From CAZMYO01 sp964570525 (lineage in GTDB: Bacteria > Patescibacteriota > Patescibacteriia > Magasanikbacterales > GWA2-37-8), in the NCBI GenBank assembly GCA_964570525.1, contig CAZMYO010000036.1:1-12717 (forward strand): a stretch of DNA of 12,717 bases, given 5' to 3'. A program made the position numbers and the translations under genes. Shown here piece by piece: positions 1 through 6,176 of the stretch (position 1 is the first letter of the stretch; each line of letters starts with the position of its first letter). The notes beneath the pieces were generated by a model, which searched no databases, had not been told where the DNA came from, and was given only the letters and a program-made list of their open reading frames with translations.

Positions 1-19
1 TCACTAGTGTCCCGTTAAT
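1..19 (+). repeat. Left terminal inverted repeat of the IS
   Basis: The sequence tcactagtgtcccgttaat is the exact reverse complement of the right end. It contains the small palindrome cactagtg. Because base 1 is the first base of the repeat, the repeat could extend further outward, but on the right side nothing beyond base 1320 can be compared. Confidence 0.9.
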
Positions 20-133
20 TTTTACGAGACACCTAAAATTAATCCAATTTAAGCCATAATCTGAGAAAAATGTATTTTTCGATTTGAATTTGGTTCATGA
101 GATACTGAGGGAGTTATTCCTCAATTTTCTCTT

Positions 134-1306
134 ATGCACCAAGGCAAGTACGTCTTTTCTCAGATTATGGACACGGTCGTTCGTTATCAATTTAACCAAT
201 GCGTGGCTCGCTACCAAGGCGAGTATTGGATCAAGAATTTTTCTTGTTGGGAACAATTTCTCGCGATGGCTTTCGGACAACTATCACGGCGAGAAAGTTT
301 ACGAGACATTGTGGTCTGTCTCGCCGCGCACCGTGACAAACTGTATCATGTTGGTTTTCGTGCCGCCGTGTTTAAAACGACACTGGCTAAAGCCAATGAA
401 CGTCGTGACTGGCGTATCTACCGCGACTACACCGAACTGCTTATCAAGGAAGCGCGAGCTTTGTACGTGGGCGATGGGCCAGCGAATCTTGATCTTGGCT
501 CAGCGGTATATCTCATTGACTCGACCACGATTGAGCTCTGCCTGAATCTGTTTCCCTGGGCACGACTCGTCAAGAAACGGGCGGCAGTCAAACTTAATAT
601 CGGGATCGAAGCATCAGGCAACATACCCTCGTTTTTCGACTTTTCTAGCGGAAAAGAGCCTGATGTTTCGTTTCTTGATCGGATTATTTTTGAGGCCGGA
701 GCCTATTACGTGATGGATCGCGGATACATTGATTTTGCTCGGCTCTATGTAATTCACCGCGCCGGCGCGTTCTTCGTTACCAGGGCGAAAGACAATCTGT
801 CGTACCACCGCCTCTATTCTCGTCCGGTGGACAAGAGTACGGGCGTCAGGTGCGACCAAGAAATTGTGCTCGACGGATACCAAACGAGTAAAACCTATCC
901 GGAACATTTGCGACGTATCAAATATTATGACACTACAACCGATAGAACCTATATATTTCTCACCAATGATTTTAATCTTGACGCTACCACCATCGCGCTT
1001 CTGTACAAATACCGCTGGCAAATCGAGCTATTTTTTAAATGGATCAAACAACACCTGTCAATCAAAGCGTTCTGGGGACGATCCGAGAATGCCGTGAAGA
1101 CTCAAATCTGTGTTGCTTTATCGGCCTACCTGCTGGTGGCCATCCTTAAAAAGAAATTACGAATTGATCGAAATATGTACGAAATTCTACAAATTTTGAG
1201 CATGTCACCTTTTGATAAAAACCCCATAGCTAAGCTGATTTTAGAGGCTCCGGTACAATTACAAGAGAGCAGCGGCCAAAAACAGGCTCAGTTATGGGAG
1301 TATTAA
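134..1306 (+). CDS. IS4-family DDE transposase
   Basis: This 390-aa protein catalyses cut-and-paste movement of the surrounding element. Residues about 5-70 match the DUF4372-type N-terminal region found in many IS4 transposases. The DDE catalytic triad is visible as D129 (in IDST), D195 (in MDRGY) and E298. The IS4 signature Y-x2-R-x3-E-x6-K is exact: Y291, R294, E298, K305. An insertion domain rich in beta strands lies between D195 and E298, as expected for the family. The ATG at 134 begins MHQGKYVF, typical of the family N-terminus; no good Shine-Dalgarno site precedes it. The stop lies inside the right inverted repeat. No frameshift or missing catalytic residue is seen. Confidence 0.95.
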   Translation: MHQGKYVFSQIMDTVVRYQFNQCVARYQGEYWIKNFSCWEQFLAMAFGQLSRRESLRDIVVCLAAHRDKLYHVGFRAAVFKTTLAKANERRDWRIYRDYTELLIKEARALYVGDGPANLDLGSAVYLIDSTTIELCLNLFPWARLVKKRAAVKLNIGIEASGNIPSFFDFSSGKEPDVSFLDRIIFEAGAYYVMDRGYIDFARLYVIHRAGAFFVTRAKDNLSYHRLYSRPVDKSTGVRCDQEIVLDGYQTSKTYPEHLRRIKYYDTTTDRTYIFLTNDFNLDATTIALLYKYRWQIELFFKWIKQHLSIKAFWGRSENAVKTQICVALSAYLLVAILKKKLRIDRNMYEILQILSMSPFDKNPIAKLILEAPVQLQESSGQKQAQLWEY

Positions 1307-1320
1307 CGGGACACTAGTGA
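1302..1320 (-). repeat. Right terminal inverted repeat of the IS
   Basis: The sequence attaacgggacactagtga is a 19/19 inverted match to bases 1-19. The transposase stop codon TAA (1304-1306) is part of it. Confidence 0.9.
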
Positions 1321-1431
1321 TCAAACAATACCAAACTGAATTGAAAAATTTACTGACCTTAAAATTTGAAATTATATAATCATGGTTAAGTTAGCAAGTT
1401 AGTATATATCGGACGGGATAAGAGGTCTCAT

Positions 1432-1461
1432 TTGACAAAGTGAACACCCGTTCACTATACT
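1432..1461 (+). promoter_or_regulatory. Promoter of the SOS operon (lexA-like gene and Y-family polymerase)
   Basis: A perfect -35 TTGACA (1432-1437) and a near-consensus -10 TATACT (1456-1461) are separated by 18 bp. Transcription should start about 1467-1470, and the ATG of the lexA-like gene is at 1470. The mRNA is therefore predicted to be leaderless or to have only one to three leader bases. No Shine-Dalgarno sequence is present between the -10 and the ATG, which agrees with this. Confidence 0.8.
1439..1456 (+). promoter_or_regulatory. LexA/DinR-type SOS operator
   Basis: AGTGAACACCCGTTCACT is an inverted repeat with 7-bp arms around a 4-bp centre. Its core GAAC-N4-GTTC is the Gram-positive (DinR/Bacillus-type) LexA box. 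It fills the spacer between the -35 and the -10 and touches the first base of the -10, so a bound repressor would block RNA polymerase directly. The first downstream gene encodes a LexA-type winged-helix protein, so autoregulation is the natural reading. Confidence 0.85.
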
Positions 1462-1469
1462 ATACCTAT

Positions 1470-2048
1470 ATGCCCATCCCCAAACACCTCCCCGCCATCC
1501 TCCGCTTCTATCGCCAACACAAGCGTCTCCCATCCTACCGGGAGATGCTTGTCTTAACCGGTTTCAAATCCACCAACGCCATCGCTCAACTGGTAGAGCG
1601 ACTGATCAAATCCGGTTGGCTAGCCCGCGACACCACCGGCAAACCCATCCCCGGCCGCCGCTTCCTCGGTGTACCCCTGTTAGGCGTAGTCGAAGCCGGC
1701 TGGCCGTCTCCCGCCGAAGAAGAACTAGTCGACACCATGAGCCTCGACGAATGGCTCATCGGCAACCGCCAAGCCACCTTCATGCTCAAAGTCTCCGGCG
1801 ATTCCATGATCGATGCCGGCATTCACCCTGGCGATACCGTCTTGGTAGAGCGGGGGAGAGCGCCCAAAAATGGCGACGTGGTCGTGGCCGAAGTAGATAG
1901 TCAGTGGACCCTAAAATATTTTCAAAAACACGGCCATCAAGTGGTACTCGTGCCCGCCAACAAAAAGTACCATTCGATTATTGCCGAACAGGAACTAACG
2001 ATCGCCGCAGTCGTCACCGCCGTGATCCGTAAGTACCACGATGTATGA
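1470..2048 (+). CDS. lexA: LexA/UmuD-like self-cleaving repressor
   Basis: This 192-aa protein probably represses its own operon and self-cleaves when RecA filaments form on damaged DNA. Residues 1-52 are a LexA-type winged helix with the usual LPSYREM and STNAIAQLVERL pattern. Residues 70-192 form a peptidase S24 domain: cleavage site A76-G77, catalytic S112 (in GDSM) and K149 (in WTLKYF). The stretch after the cleavage site (GWPSPAEEE, then SLDEWLI, then GDSMIDAGI) resembles UmuD more than classical LexA, so the protein could also supply a UmuD'-like polymerase partner; UmuDAb of Acinetobacter is a known UmuD-type repressor. An upstream in-frame GTG at 1440 lies inside the operator and before the transcription start, so the ATG at 1470 was chosen. 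The gene overlaps the polymerase gene by ATGA. The lexA symbol reflects the domain architecture; umuD would also be defensible. Confidence 0.88.
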   Translation: MPIPKHLPAILRFYRQHKRLPSYREMLVLTGFKSTNAIAQLVERLIKSGWLARDTTGKPIPGRRFLGVPLLGVVEAGWPSPAEEELVDTMSLDEWLIGNRQATFMLKVSGDSMIDAGIHPGDTVLVERGRAPKNGDVVVAEVDSQWTLKYFQKHGHQVVLVPANKKYHSIIAEQELTIAAVVTAVIRKYHDV

Positions 2049-3379
2049 GTGACCTCCAGATTCCCGCTGTTTTTACCAACCCTTCCGTTTCTTCCTTCCC
2101 CCACGCCATCATCCACATCGATGGCGATTCTTTTTTTGCAAGCTGCGAACAAGCCCGCAATCCCGCCCTGCGCGGCAAGCCCGTCATCACCGGCCAAGAG
2201 CGGGGGATAGCCGCCTCCATGAGCTTAGAAGCCAAAGCCAAAGGCGTCACCCGCGCCATGCCCCTCTGGGAGATCAAAAAACTGTGCCCAGATGTGATCT
2301 GTCTTCCCTCCGATTATGAAATGTACAGCCTCATGTCGCAGCACTTCTACGAGATCGTGCGCCGCTACACCGGAGCCGTCGAAGAATACGGCATCGACGA
2401 ATGCTTTGGCGACCTCACCGGACTAGAAGCCTCCTTCCACAAAAGTTATTACCAGTTAGCAGAGGAGTTGCGTGATGTCTTAAAACAAGAACTCGGCTGC
2501 ACCTTTTCAGTTGGCCTTGGCCCCAACAAAGTCATAGCCAAGCTGGGCTCAAAGTGGCAGAAGCCCTACGGTTTTACCGCCATTCCCAAAGAGCAAATTC
2601 CCCAATTTTTAAAAGATCTTCCCGTCGGAAAAATTTGGGGCATCGGCTATCGCACGACCGCCTGGTTAGAAAACCAAAAAATCTATACGGCGGGAGAGTT
2701 CGCCGCCCAAAATGAATGGTGGGTCAAACAAAACCTTTCCCGTCCGTTCCATGATATCTGGCGAGAATTACAGGGAGAGCTGGTGATGCCGCTACAATAC
2801 CTAGAGAAACAAAGCTACCAATCGATCCAAAAATTCAAAACCTTTACCCCGCCCTCCCGCGACCCGGAATTCATCTTTGCGCAACTGTCTAAAAATATTG
2901 AGAATGCCTGTATTAAATTACGGCGCTACCACCAAGCGACACCAATCTTATATATTATTCTGCGCACCCAAGATTTTCATCATAGCACGCTAGAAATTCC
3001 CTTAGTCAGACCCACCAACTTGCCCCCCGAAATACTCCCAACCGCCAGAAAGGCCTTTCAAAAAATAGTTAAAAAACAAACATTGTACCGAGCCACCGGA
3101 GTCGTGTTTTTTAATTTAGTACCGATGGTCGTCCAAGCCGACCTGTTCGGAGACAATCTCCGCGTTGAAAAGCTACAACGACTCTATGCGAGCGCCGACC
3201 AAGTATCCGCTAAATTTGGCAAACATACCATGTTTCTCGGCGCCAGTTGGCGCGCCCAGCAATTTAAAGCTCATTTGAATAAAAGGGGAGATGAACCAGA
3301 GCGTACGAAGACACTATTCTTAGGCGAGACAAAACGAAAACGATTGGGGATACCGATGTTGCTCGGAGGAGTGGTGTAG
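2045..3379 (+). CDS. Y-family translesion DNA polymerase (DinB/UmuC-like)
   Basis: This 444-aa protein is an error-prone polymerase that copies past damaged bases. Metal-binding acids are D26 (in IDGD), D118 and E119 (in YGIDECF, where most relatives have S-I-D-E-A). F31 occupies the steric-gate position that excludes ribonucleotides. SVGLGPNKVIAKLGSK (residues 155-170) is the conserved palm/thumb segment and KIWGIGYRT (196-204) is the helix-hairpin-helix region. QADLF at 364-368 is a good beta-clamp-binding pentapeptide placed internally, as in UmuC, rather than at the extreme C-terminus as in DinB. The start codon overlaps the stop of the lexA-like gene (ATGA), so translation is coupled and SOS-controlled. 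Overall it is a UmuC-like member; the exact subfamily needs a tree. The tail (about 405-444) is basic and not assigned. Confidence 0.92.
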   Translation: MSDLQIPAVFTNPSVSSFPHAIIHIDGDSFFASCEQARNPALRGKPVITGQERGIAASMSLEAKAKGVTRAMPLWEIKKLCPDVICLPSDYEMYSLMSQHFYEIVRRYTGAVEEYGIDECFGDLTGLEASFHKSYYQLAEELRDVLKQELGCTFSVGLGPNKVIAKLGSKWQKPYGFTAIPKEQIPQFLKDLPVGKIWGIGYRTTAWLENQKIYTAGEFAAQNEWWVKQNLSRPFHDIWRELQGELVMPLQYLEKQSYQSIQKFKTFTPPSRDPEFIFAQLSKNIENACIKLRRYHQATPILYIILRTQDFHHSTLEIPLVRPTNLPPEILPTARKAFQKIVKKQTLYRATGVVFFNLVPMVVQADLFGDNLRVEKLQRLYASADQVSAKFGKHTMFLGASWRAQQFKAHLNKRGDEPERTKTLFLGETKRKRLGIPMLLGGVV

Positions 3380-3381
3380 AA

Positions 3382-3398
3382 AAAAAATCAGATTTTTT
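3382..3398. terminator. Possible weak bidirectional terminator between the polymerase gene and tRNA-Lys
   Basis: AAAAAATC, one base, then GATTTTTT can form an A/T hairpin. It lies 3 bp after the polymerase stop and 6 bp beyond the 3' end of the minus-strand tRNA, so it sits between two convergent genes. On the minus strand the second arm continues into a run of eight T. The stem has only one G-C pair, so stability is low. Confidence 0.35.
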
Positions 3399-3404
3399 AC
3401 TATG

Positions 3405-3477
3405 TGGGTCGGCCGGGGCTCGAACCCGGGACCTTATCCTTAAAAGGGATCTGCTCTACCAGCTGAGCTACCGACCC
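3405..3477 (-). tRNA. tRNA-Lys (anticodon UUU)
   Basis: A full cloverleaf of 73 nt can be drawn. The acceptor stem GGGTCGG pairs with CCGACCC, the D stem is GCTC/GAGC, and the T stem CCGGG/CCCGG has loop TTCGAGC. The anticodon loop CTTTTAA gives UUU at positions 34-36. The CCA end is not encoded (the genomic sequence after the discriminator A is CAT), so it must be added by CCA-adding enzyme. The outermost anticodon-stem pair is a G27-A43 mismatch; the other four pairs are intact. Confidence 0.93.
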
Positions 3478-3484
3478 GTGATTA

Positions 3485-3564
3485 GTCTGTAAAGTCAAAA
3501 GTCTATAAAGTCCTTTAAATTAAAGGATTTTATGACTGTTTGGCTATGTGGACTTTCAACTTTG
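3485..3564. repeat. Inverted short-repeat array at the 5' side of tRNA-Lys
   Basis: The left half holds units ending in AAGTC/CTGTAA-type steps, with GTC at 3485, 3494, 3501 and 3510 (steps of 9, 7 and 9 bp). The right half holds the reverse-complement type, with GAC at 3534 and 3551 and AAC at 3558. The two halves meet in a palindrome: TCCTTTAA (3511-3518), one base, TTAAAGGA (3520-3527). With one G·T pair the match extends out to 3505/3533. On the minus strand the array lies between the predicted tRNA promoter and the mature 5' end, so it would be in the pre-tRNA leader. Confidence 0.6.
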
Positions 3565-3567
3565 TAG

Positions 3568-3596
3568 ATGATATACTAAATTAAAATAAAAATCAA
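3568..3596 (-). promoter_or_regulatory. Candidate promoter for tRNA-Lys
   Basis: On the minus strand TTGATT (3596-3591) and TATCAT (3573-3568) are separated by 17 bp. The transcript would begin about 85 nt before the mature tRNA 5' end and contain the inverted repeat array. The surroundings are very A/T-rich, so chance matches are possible. Confidence 0.4.
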
Positions 3597-3677
3597 GCAT
3601 TATTAGGCACAGCTTTAACTTAAATGATCTTGCTAATGTTGTCCGGTGACATGCAAATTTCACCCTGGATTCAACGT

Positions 3678-3705
3678 GTTTCAAGTTTCATGTTTCAAAT
3701 TTCAA
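3678..3705 (+). repeat. Four tandem 7-mers before the TRAX-like gene
   Basis: Four consecutive 7-bp units (consensus GTTTCAA) start at 3678, 3685, 3692 and 3699. Units 1 and 3 are identical; units 2 and 4 each differ by one base. All point the same way. The array ends 6 bp before the ATG at 3712. It contains no Shine-Dalgarno sequence. Confidence 0.75.
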
Positions 3706-3711
3706 GCACAT

Positions 3712-4284
3712 ATGCTCAACAAAAAATACTTCCAAAAAGTCCGCCAAGAACTACTCTCCTACGCCGAAAAACGCCGTGAAGTCATCAAAGCCTCTAGTGA
3801 TGCCCAGCACCAGGCTAAAAGGGCCATTTTCGCCCTCCAGCGCGACGACCATGCCGAAGCCGAGCTGTGCCTAAAAACCGCCAGTGACCTGCTGGTAGGA
3901 CTAAATAAGCGTTTCCAAAAGAACCCTGAACTGTTCGACGAAGGCTCCTACCGCGCCAGTCTCGAAGAATACGTCGAAGCCTGGCTCCTGCACGAATACC
4001 TGGCCGACCACGAACTCGGCCCCGTGGCGGGTCTTACCGTCGACCCAGACCTCTACGTCAGCGGCCTAGCCGACCTGCCGGGCGAACTCTTGCGCTATGC
4101 GATCAAAGCCGCCACCGAACGCAACTTCATCATGGTCAAAAAATGCTACCAAGTCGGCGAAATGATCGTGAGCGAAATGGTGGACATGGACCTTACCGGC
4201 TACAACCGTCAAAAATTTGACCAAGCCAAACAAGCCCTCAACAAATTACAACAAGTCGTCTACGAAGTAAGTCTGAGACAGTAA
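3712..4284 (+). CDS. TRAX-like translin-family ribonuclease
   Basis: This 190-aa protein is all helical by appearance and matches the translin superfamily along its whole length, ending in the family signature about KLQQVVYEVSLR (178-189). In eukaryotes translin and TRAX form the C3PO nuclease; TRAX carries the active site. The TRAX catalytic acids appear conserved: E86 and E89 in EEYVEA, and D121 and E125 in DLPGEL, with the same spacing as human E123/E126 and D193/E197. This favours an active single-strand RNase over a translin-type inactive subunit. An upstream in-frame GTG (3646) would translate the 7-mer repeats; the ATG at 3712 matches the family start better. The gene is followed by a REP-like palindrome and then the envelope genes, so a shared operon is uncertain. 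The cellular RNA target is unknown. Confidence 0.88.
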   Translation: MLNKKYFQKVRQELLSYAEKRREVIKASSDAQHQAKRAIFALQRDDHAEAELCLKTASDLLVGLNKRFQKNPELFDEGSYRASLEEYVEAWLLHEYLADHELGPVAGLTVDPDLYVSGLADLPGELLRYAIKAATERNFIMVKKCYQVGEMIVSEMVDMDLTGYNRQKFDQAKQALNKLQQVVYEVSLRQ

Positions 4285-4290
4285 AAAAGG

Positions 4291-4335
4291 CGTCATTGCG
4301 AGGAGGCTGATTCGCATCAGCCGACGTAGCAATAC
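4291..4335. repeat. REP-like palindromic intergenic element
   Basis: The element can fold as ATTGC (4295-4299) with GCAAT (4329-4333) and an inner stem GGCTGA (4305-4310)/TCAGCC (4317-4322) around loop TTCGCA, with a small internal loop. Its outline, starting GTCATTGCGAGG and ending GTAGCAAT, resembles a palindromic repeat that I recall from intergenic regions of many unrelated bacteria. It fills most of the gap between the TRAX-like gene and the Mur ligase gene. Only one copy is visible here. Confidence 0.65.
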
Positions 4336-4348
4336 ACTTAAGATAGTT

Positions 4349-5680
4349 ATGTCTTTTCTTCAAAAAATAAAAAACTACGGCCACCTTTTTTTTGCCATGC
4401 TTGCTTATTGGTACTACGGCCGCCCCGCTCGACAGCTCATCGTGGTTGGCGTCACCGGTACCAAAGGCAAAACTACTACCTGCCGCCTTATCGCTTCCGT
4501 GCTTGAAGCCGCGGGGAATAAAGTCGGCTTATTATCGACCGTGGAATTCCAAATAGGGGATACGCATATCCCCAATACCCGCAAAATGACCATGCTCGGC
4601 CATGGCCAAATCCAAAGTTTGTTACGCGACATGGTAGACGCCAGCTGTACCCATGTCGTGATTGAGACTTCTTCACAAGGTATTTTGCAATATCGACACT
4701 ACGGCCTGCACTACGATGTCGTTGTATTTACCAACCTGGCGCCTGAACATGTCGAAGCCCATGGCGGTTTTGACAATCTAAAACGCGATAAAGGCAGAAT
4801 GTTTGCTGGACTTCGAAAAGGATATCGTAAGACAGTAGGTGACAAAACTATCCCAAAAATTATTGTAGCCAACGCCGACGATACCAACGCGCCCTATTAT
4901 TTAAATTTTACCGCTGATCAAAAATACGCCTACAACACACTGCCAGAATCATCACCGCTACCTGGAGTTACAATAATCCAAGCCCAGGCCATTCATAGCA
5001 CTGCTTCTGGAAGCGCTTTCCAAGTTGGAGGAGACAAATTCGAGCTTACACTCCAAGGCACCTTTAACGTTAGCAACGCCCTCGCCGCCGTCACCGTCGG
5101 CAAAGCGCTCGGTATTCCTGCTGAAAAAATCAGGGAGGGGCTCAAAGCAGTTACCACCGTCACCGGCCGGATGGAACCCGTGAACCTCGGGCAACCCTTC
5201 CACGTCATCGTGGATTATGCCCACGACCCGCTCAGCCTAGAAGCCGTCCTAACCAACGTCAGAAAGTTGCTCCTTACCGGTAACCAACGCCTCATCGCCG
5301 TGGTCGGCTCCGATGGTGGAGGCCGCGACCAGGGTAAGCGCGCCACCACTGGTGCTCTCGCTGCCCGCCTCTCGGACATCGTCATCGTCACAACCACCGA
5401 CCCCTACGACGAAGATCCCGCCGCCATAGTCGATATGGTAGCCGCCGGAGCCATAGCTGCCGGTTTTAACAAAGATAAAAATCTTTTTACTATTCCCGAC
5501 CGTCGCGCGGCCATTACCAAAGCCATAAGCCTGGCTCAAGCAGGCGACGCCGTAATTCTCACCGCCAAAGGCCACGAAACCGTCATGGCCGTAGCCAATG
5601 GCCAAAAAATACCCTGGAACGACAAAAAAGTGGCTTCGGAATTATTGGCCAAATATAAAAATGGGGCAAGTGTGGTATAA
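4349..5680 (+). CDS. MurE-like Mur ligase without the N-terminal domain
   Basis: This 443-aa cytoplasmic enzyme belongs to the ATP-dependent Mur ligases that add amino acids to the peptidoglycan stem peptide. The central domain shows P-loop GTKGKTTT (37-44), ETSSQG (106-111) and the MurE-type lysine region around K148 that is carbamylated in relatives. The C-terminal domain shows GRMEPV (273-278), VDYAHDPLSLE (288-298), GSDGGGRDQGKR (320-331) and KGHE (407-410). MurE proteins are usually about 480-500 aa and begin with a UDP-MurNAc-binding domain; here only about 30 residues precede the P-loop, with a hydrophobic, aromatic stretch (12-24). The DNPR motif that selects meso-diaminopimelate is replaced by TDPYDEDP (350-357), so the added amino acid is unclear. 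It is followed 28 bp later by an FtsB-like gene, supporting a wall/division role. Confidence 0.88.
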   Translation: MSFLQKIKNYGHLFFAMLAYWYYGRPARQLIVVGVTGTKGKTTTCRLIASVLEAAGNKVGLLSTVEFQIGDTHIPNTRKMTMLGHGQIQSLLRDMVDASCTHVVIETSSQGILQYRHYGLHYDVVVFTNLAPEHVEAHGGFDNLKRDKGRMFAGLRKGYRKTVGDKTIPKIIVANADDTNAPYYLNFTADQKYAYNTLPESSPLPGVTIIQAQAIHSTASGSAFQVGGDKFELTLQGTFNVSNALAAVTVGKALGIPAEKIREGLKAVTTVTGRMEPVNLGQPFHVIVDYAHDPLSLEAVLTNVRKLLLTGNQRLIAVVGSDGGGRDQGKRATTGALAARLSDIVIVTTTDPYDEDPAAIVDMVAAGAIAAGFNKDKNLFTIPDRRAAITKAISLAQAGDAVILTAKGHETVMAVANGQKIPWNDKKVASELLAKYKNGASVV

Positions 5681-5708
5681 TAAACAAAATACCGATCTCT
5701 TCTAAACT

Positions 5709-6134
5709 ATGGCTCCGCGCACTCGGTGGAATGCTTTTTTTTACTCACAATGGACCACGGTAATCCTCGTGGGCTTATTAGTATTACTCGGTATTGGCTA
5801 CGGCCGGGCCTACTATCAACACTACCAAGTACAACAAGAAATCAAACAACTCGAAGAGCAGGCCAATGCCTTAAAAGCCAAAAAATTAAAGACTATTCAA
5901 CTGTTAAAATATGTTGAATCTCCAGCTTTCGTCGAAGAACGCGCCCGCTTGGAGCTAAACTTAGGTAAGCCAGACGAAACCATGTTAGTCATTGGTTCCG
6001 CCAACAAAACGCCTTCTAGACAACCCCTCCTGAATATGTTAGAACAAAACCAACCAATTCTTTCCAATCAACAAAAATGGTGGCGCTATTTTTTTGCGCC
6101 GACTCCGGCCAATATAGCCTCTCCCAGCGGATAA
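5709..6134 (+). CDS. FtsB/DivIC-like septum formation protein
   Basis: This 141-aa protein is probably a single-pass division protein that works in the FtsQ-FtsL-FtsB-type complex. A short cytoplasmic N-terminus is followed by a membrane helix (about 17-33), then a coiled coil (about 37-65, rich in Gln/Glu/Lys with heptad leucines). The family segment SPAFVEERARLELNLGKPDE (residues 71-90) follows. The C-terminal extension (about 100-141) is Gln/Asn/Pro-rich and not recognised. It lies between the Mur ligase and the prolyl isomerase on the same strand, with short gaps, so cotranscription is likely. Confidence 0.85.
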   Translation: MAPRTRWNAFFYSQWTTVILVGLLVLLGIGYGRAYYQHYQVQQEIKQLEEQANALKAKKLKTIQLLKYVESPAFVEERARLELNLGKPDETMLVIGSANKTPSRQPLLNMLEQNQPILSNQQKWWRYFFAPTPANIASPSG

Positions 6135-6176
6135 ACAATTCTCTTTATCATACCTTTTTATAATTTTTTATTTTTT

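Larger units (their letters stand above)
1..1320 (+). mobile_element. IS4-family insertion sequence, apparently complete
   Basis: This is a 1320-bp element bounded by identical 19-bp inverted repeats and filled by a single transposase gene. Length, one-ORF organisation and the transposase motifs fit the IS4 family (the branch with an N-terminal DUF4372-type domain). The transposase stop codon lies inside the right repeat, as is common in compact insertion sequences. The window begins exactly at the left tip, so the left flank and any target-site duplication cannot be seen; the right flank begins tcaaacaata. The frame has no stop or shift, so the copy may be active. It sits about 110 bp upstream of the SOS promoter. 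Confidence 0.9.

Noticed and set aside
614..1021. Minus-strand open frame inside the transposase gene
   Set aside because: It is antisense to a well-supported transposase and has no recognisable domain.
1321..1431. Gene or further repeat between the IS and the SOS promoter
   Set aside because: Only A/T-rich sequence with a loose GTTAGCAA/GTTAGTA similarity; too short and imperfect to call.
1440..1469. GTG start at 1440 adding ten residues to the LexA-like protein
   Set aside because: It lies inside the operator and upstream of the predicted transcription start; the ATG at 1470 matches the usual LexA N-terminus.
3485..3705. CRISPR array
   Set aside because: The repeats are 7-9 bp with no unique spacers and no cas genes are present.
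3646..3711. GTG start at 3646 adding 22 residues to the TRAX-like protein
   Set aside because: The added part is a translation of the 7-mer repeats and has no family resemblance.
5249..5605. Minus-strand open frame rich in Gly/Val inside the Mur ligase gene
   Set aside because: The composition is what the reverse strand of this coding region would give; no family resemblance.
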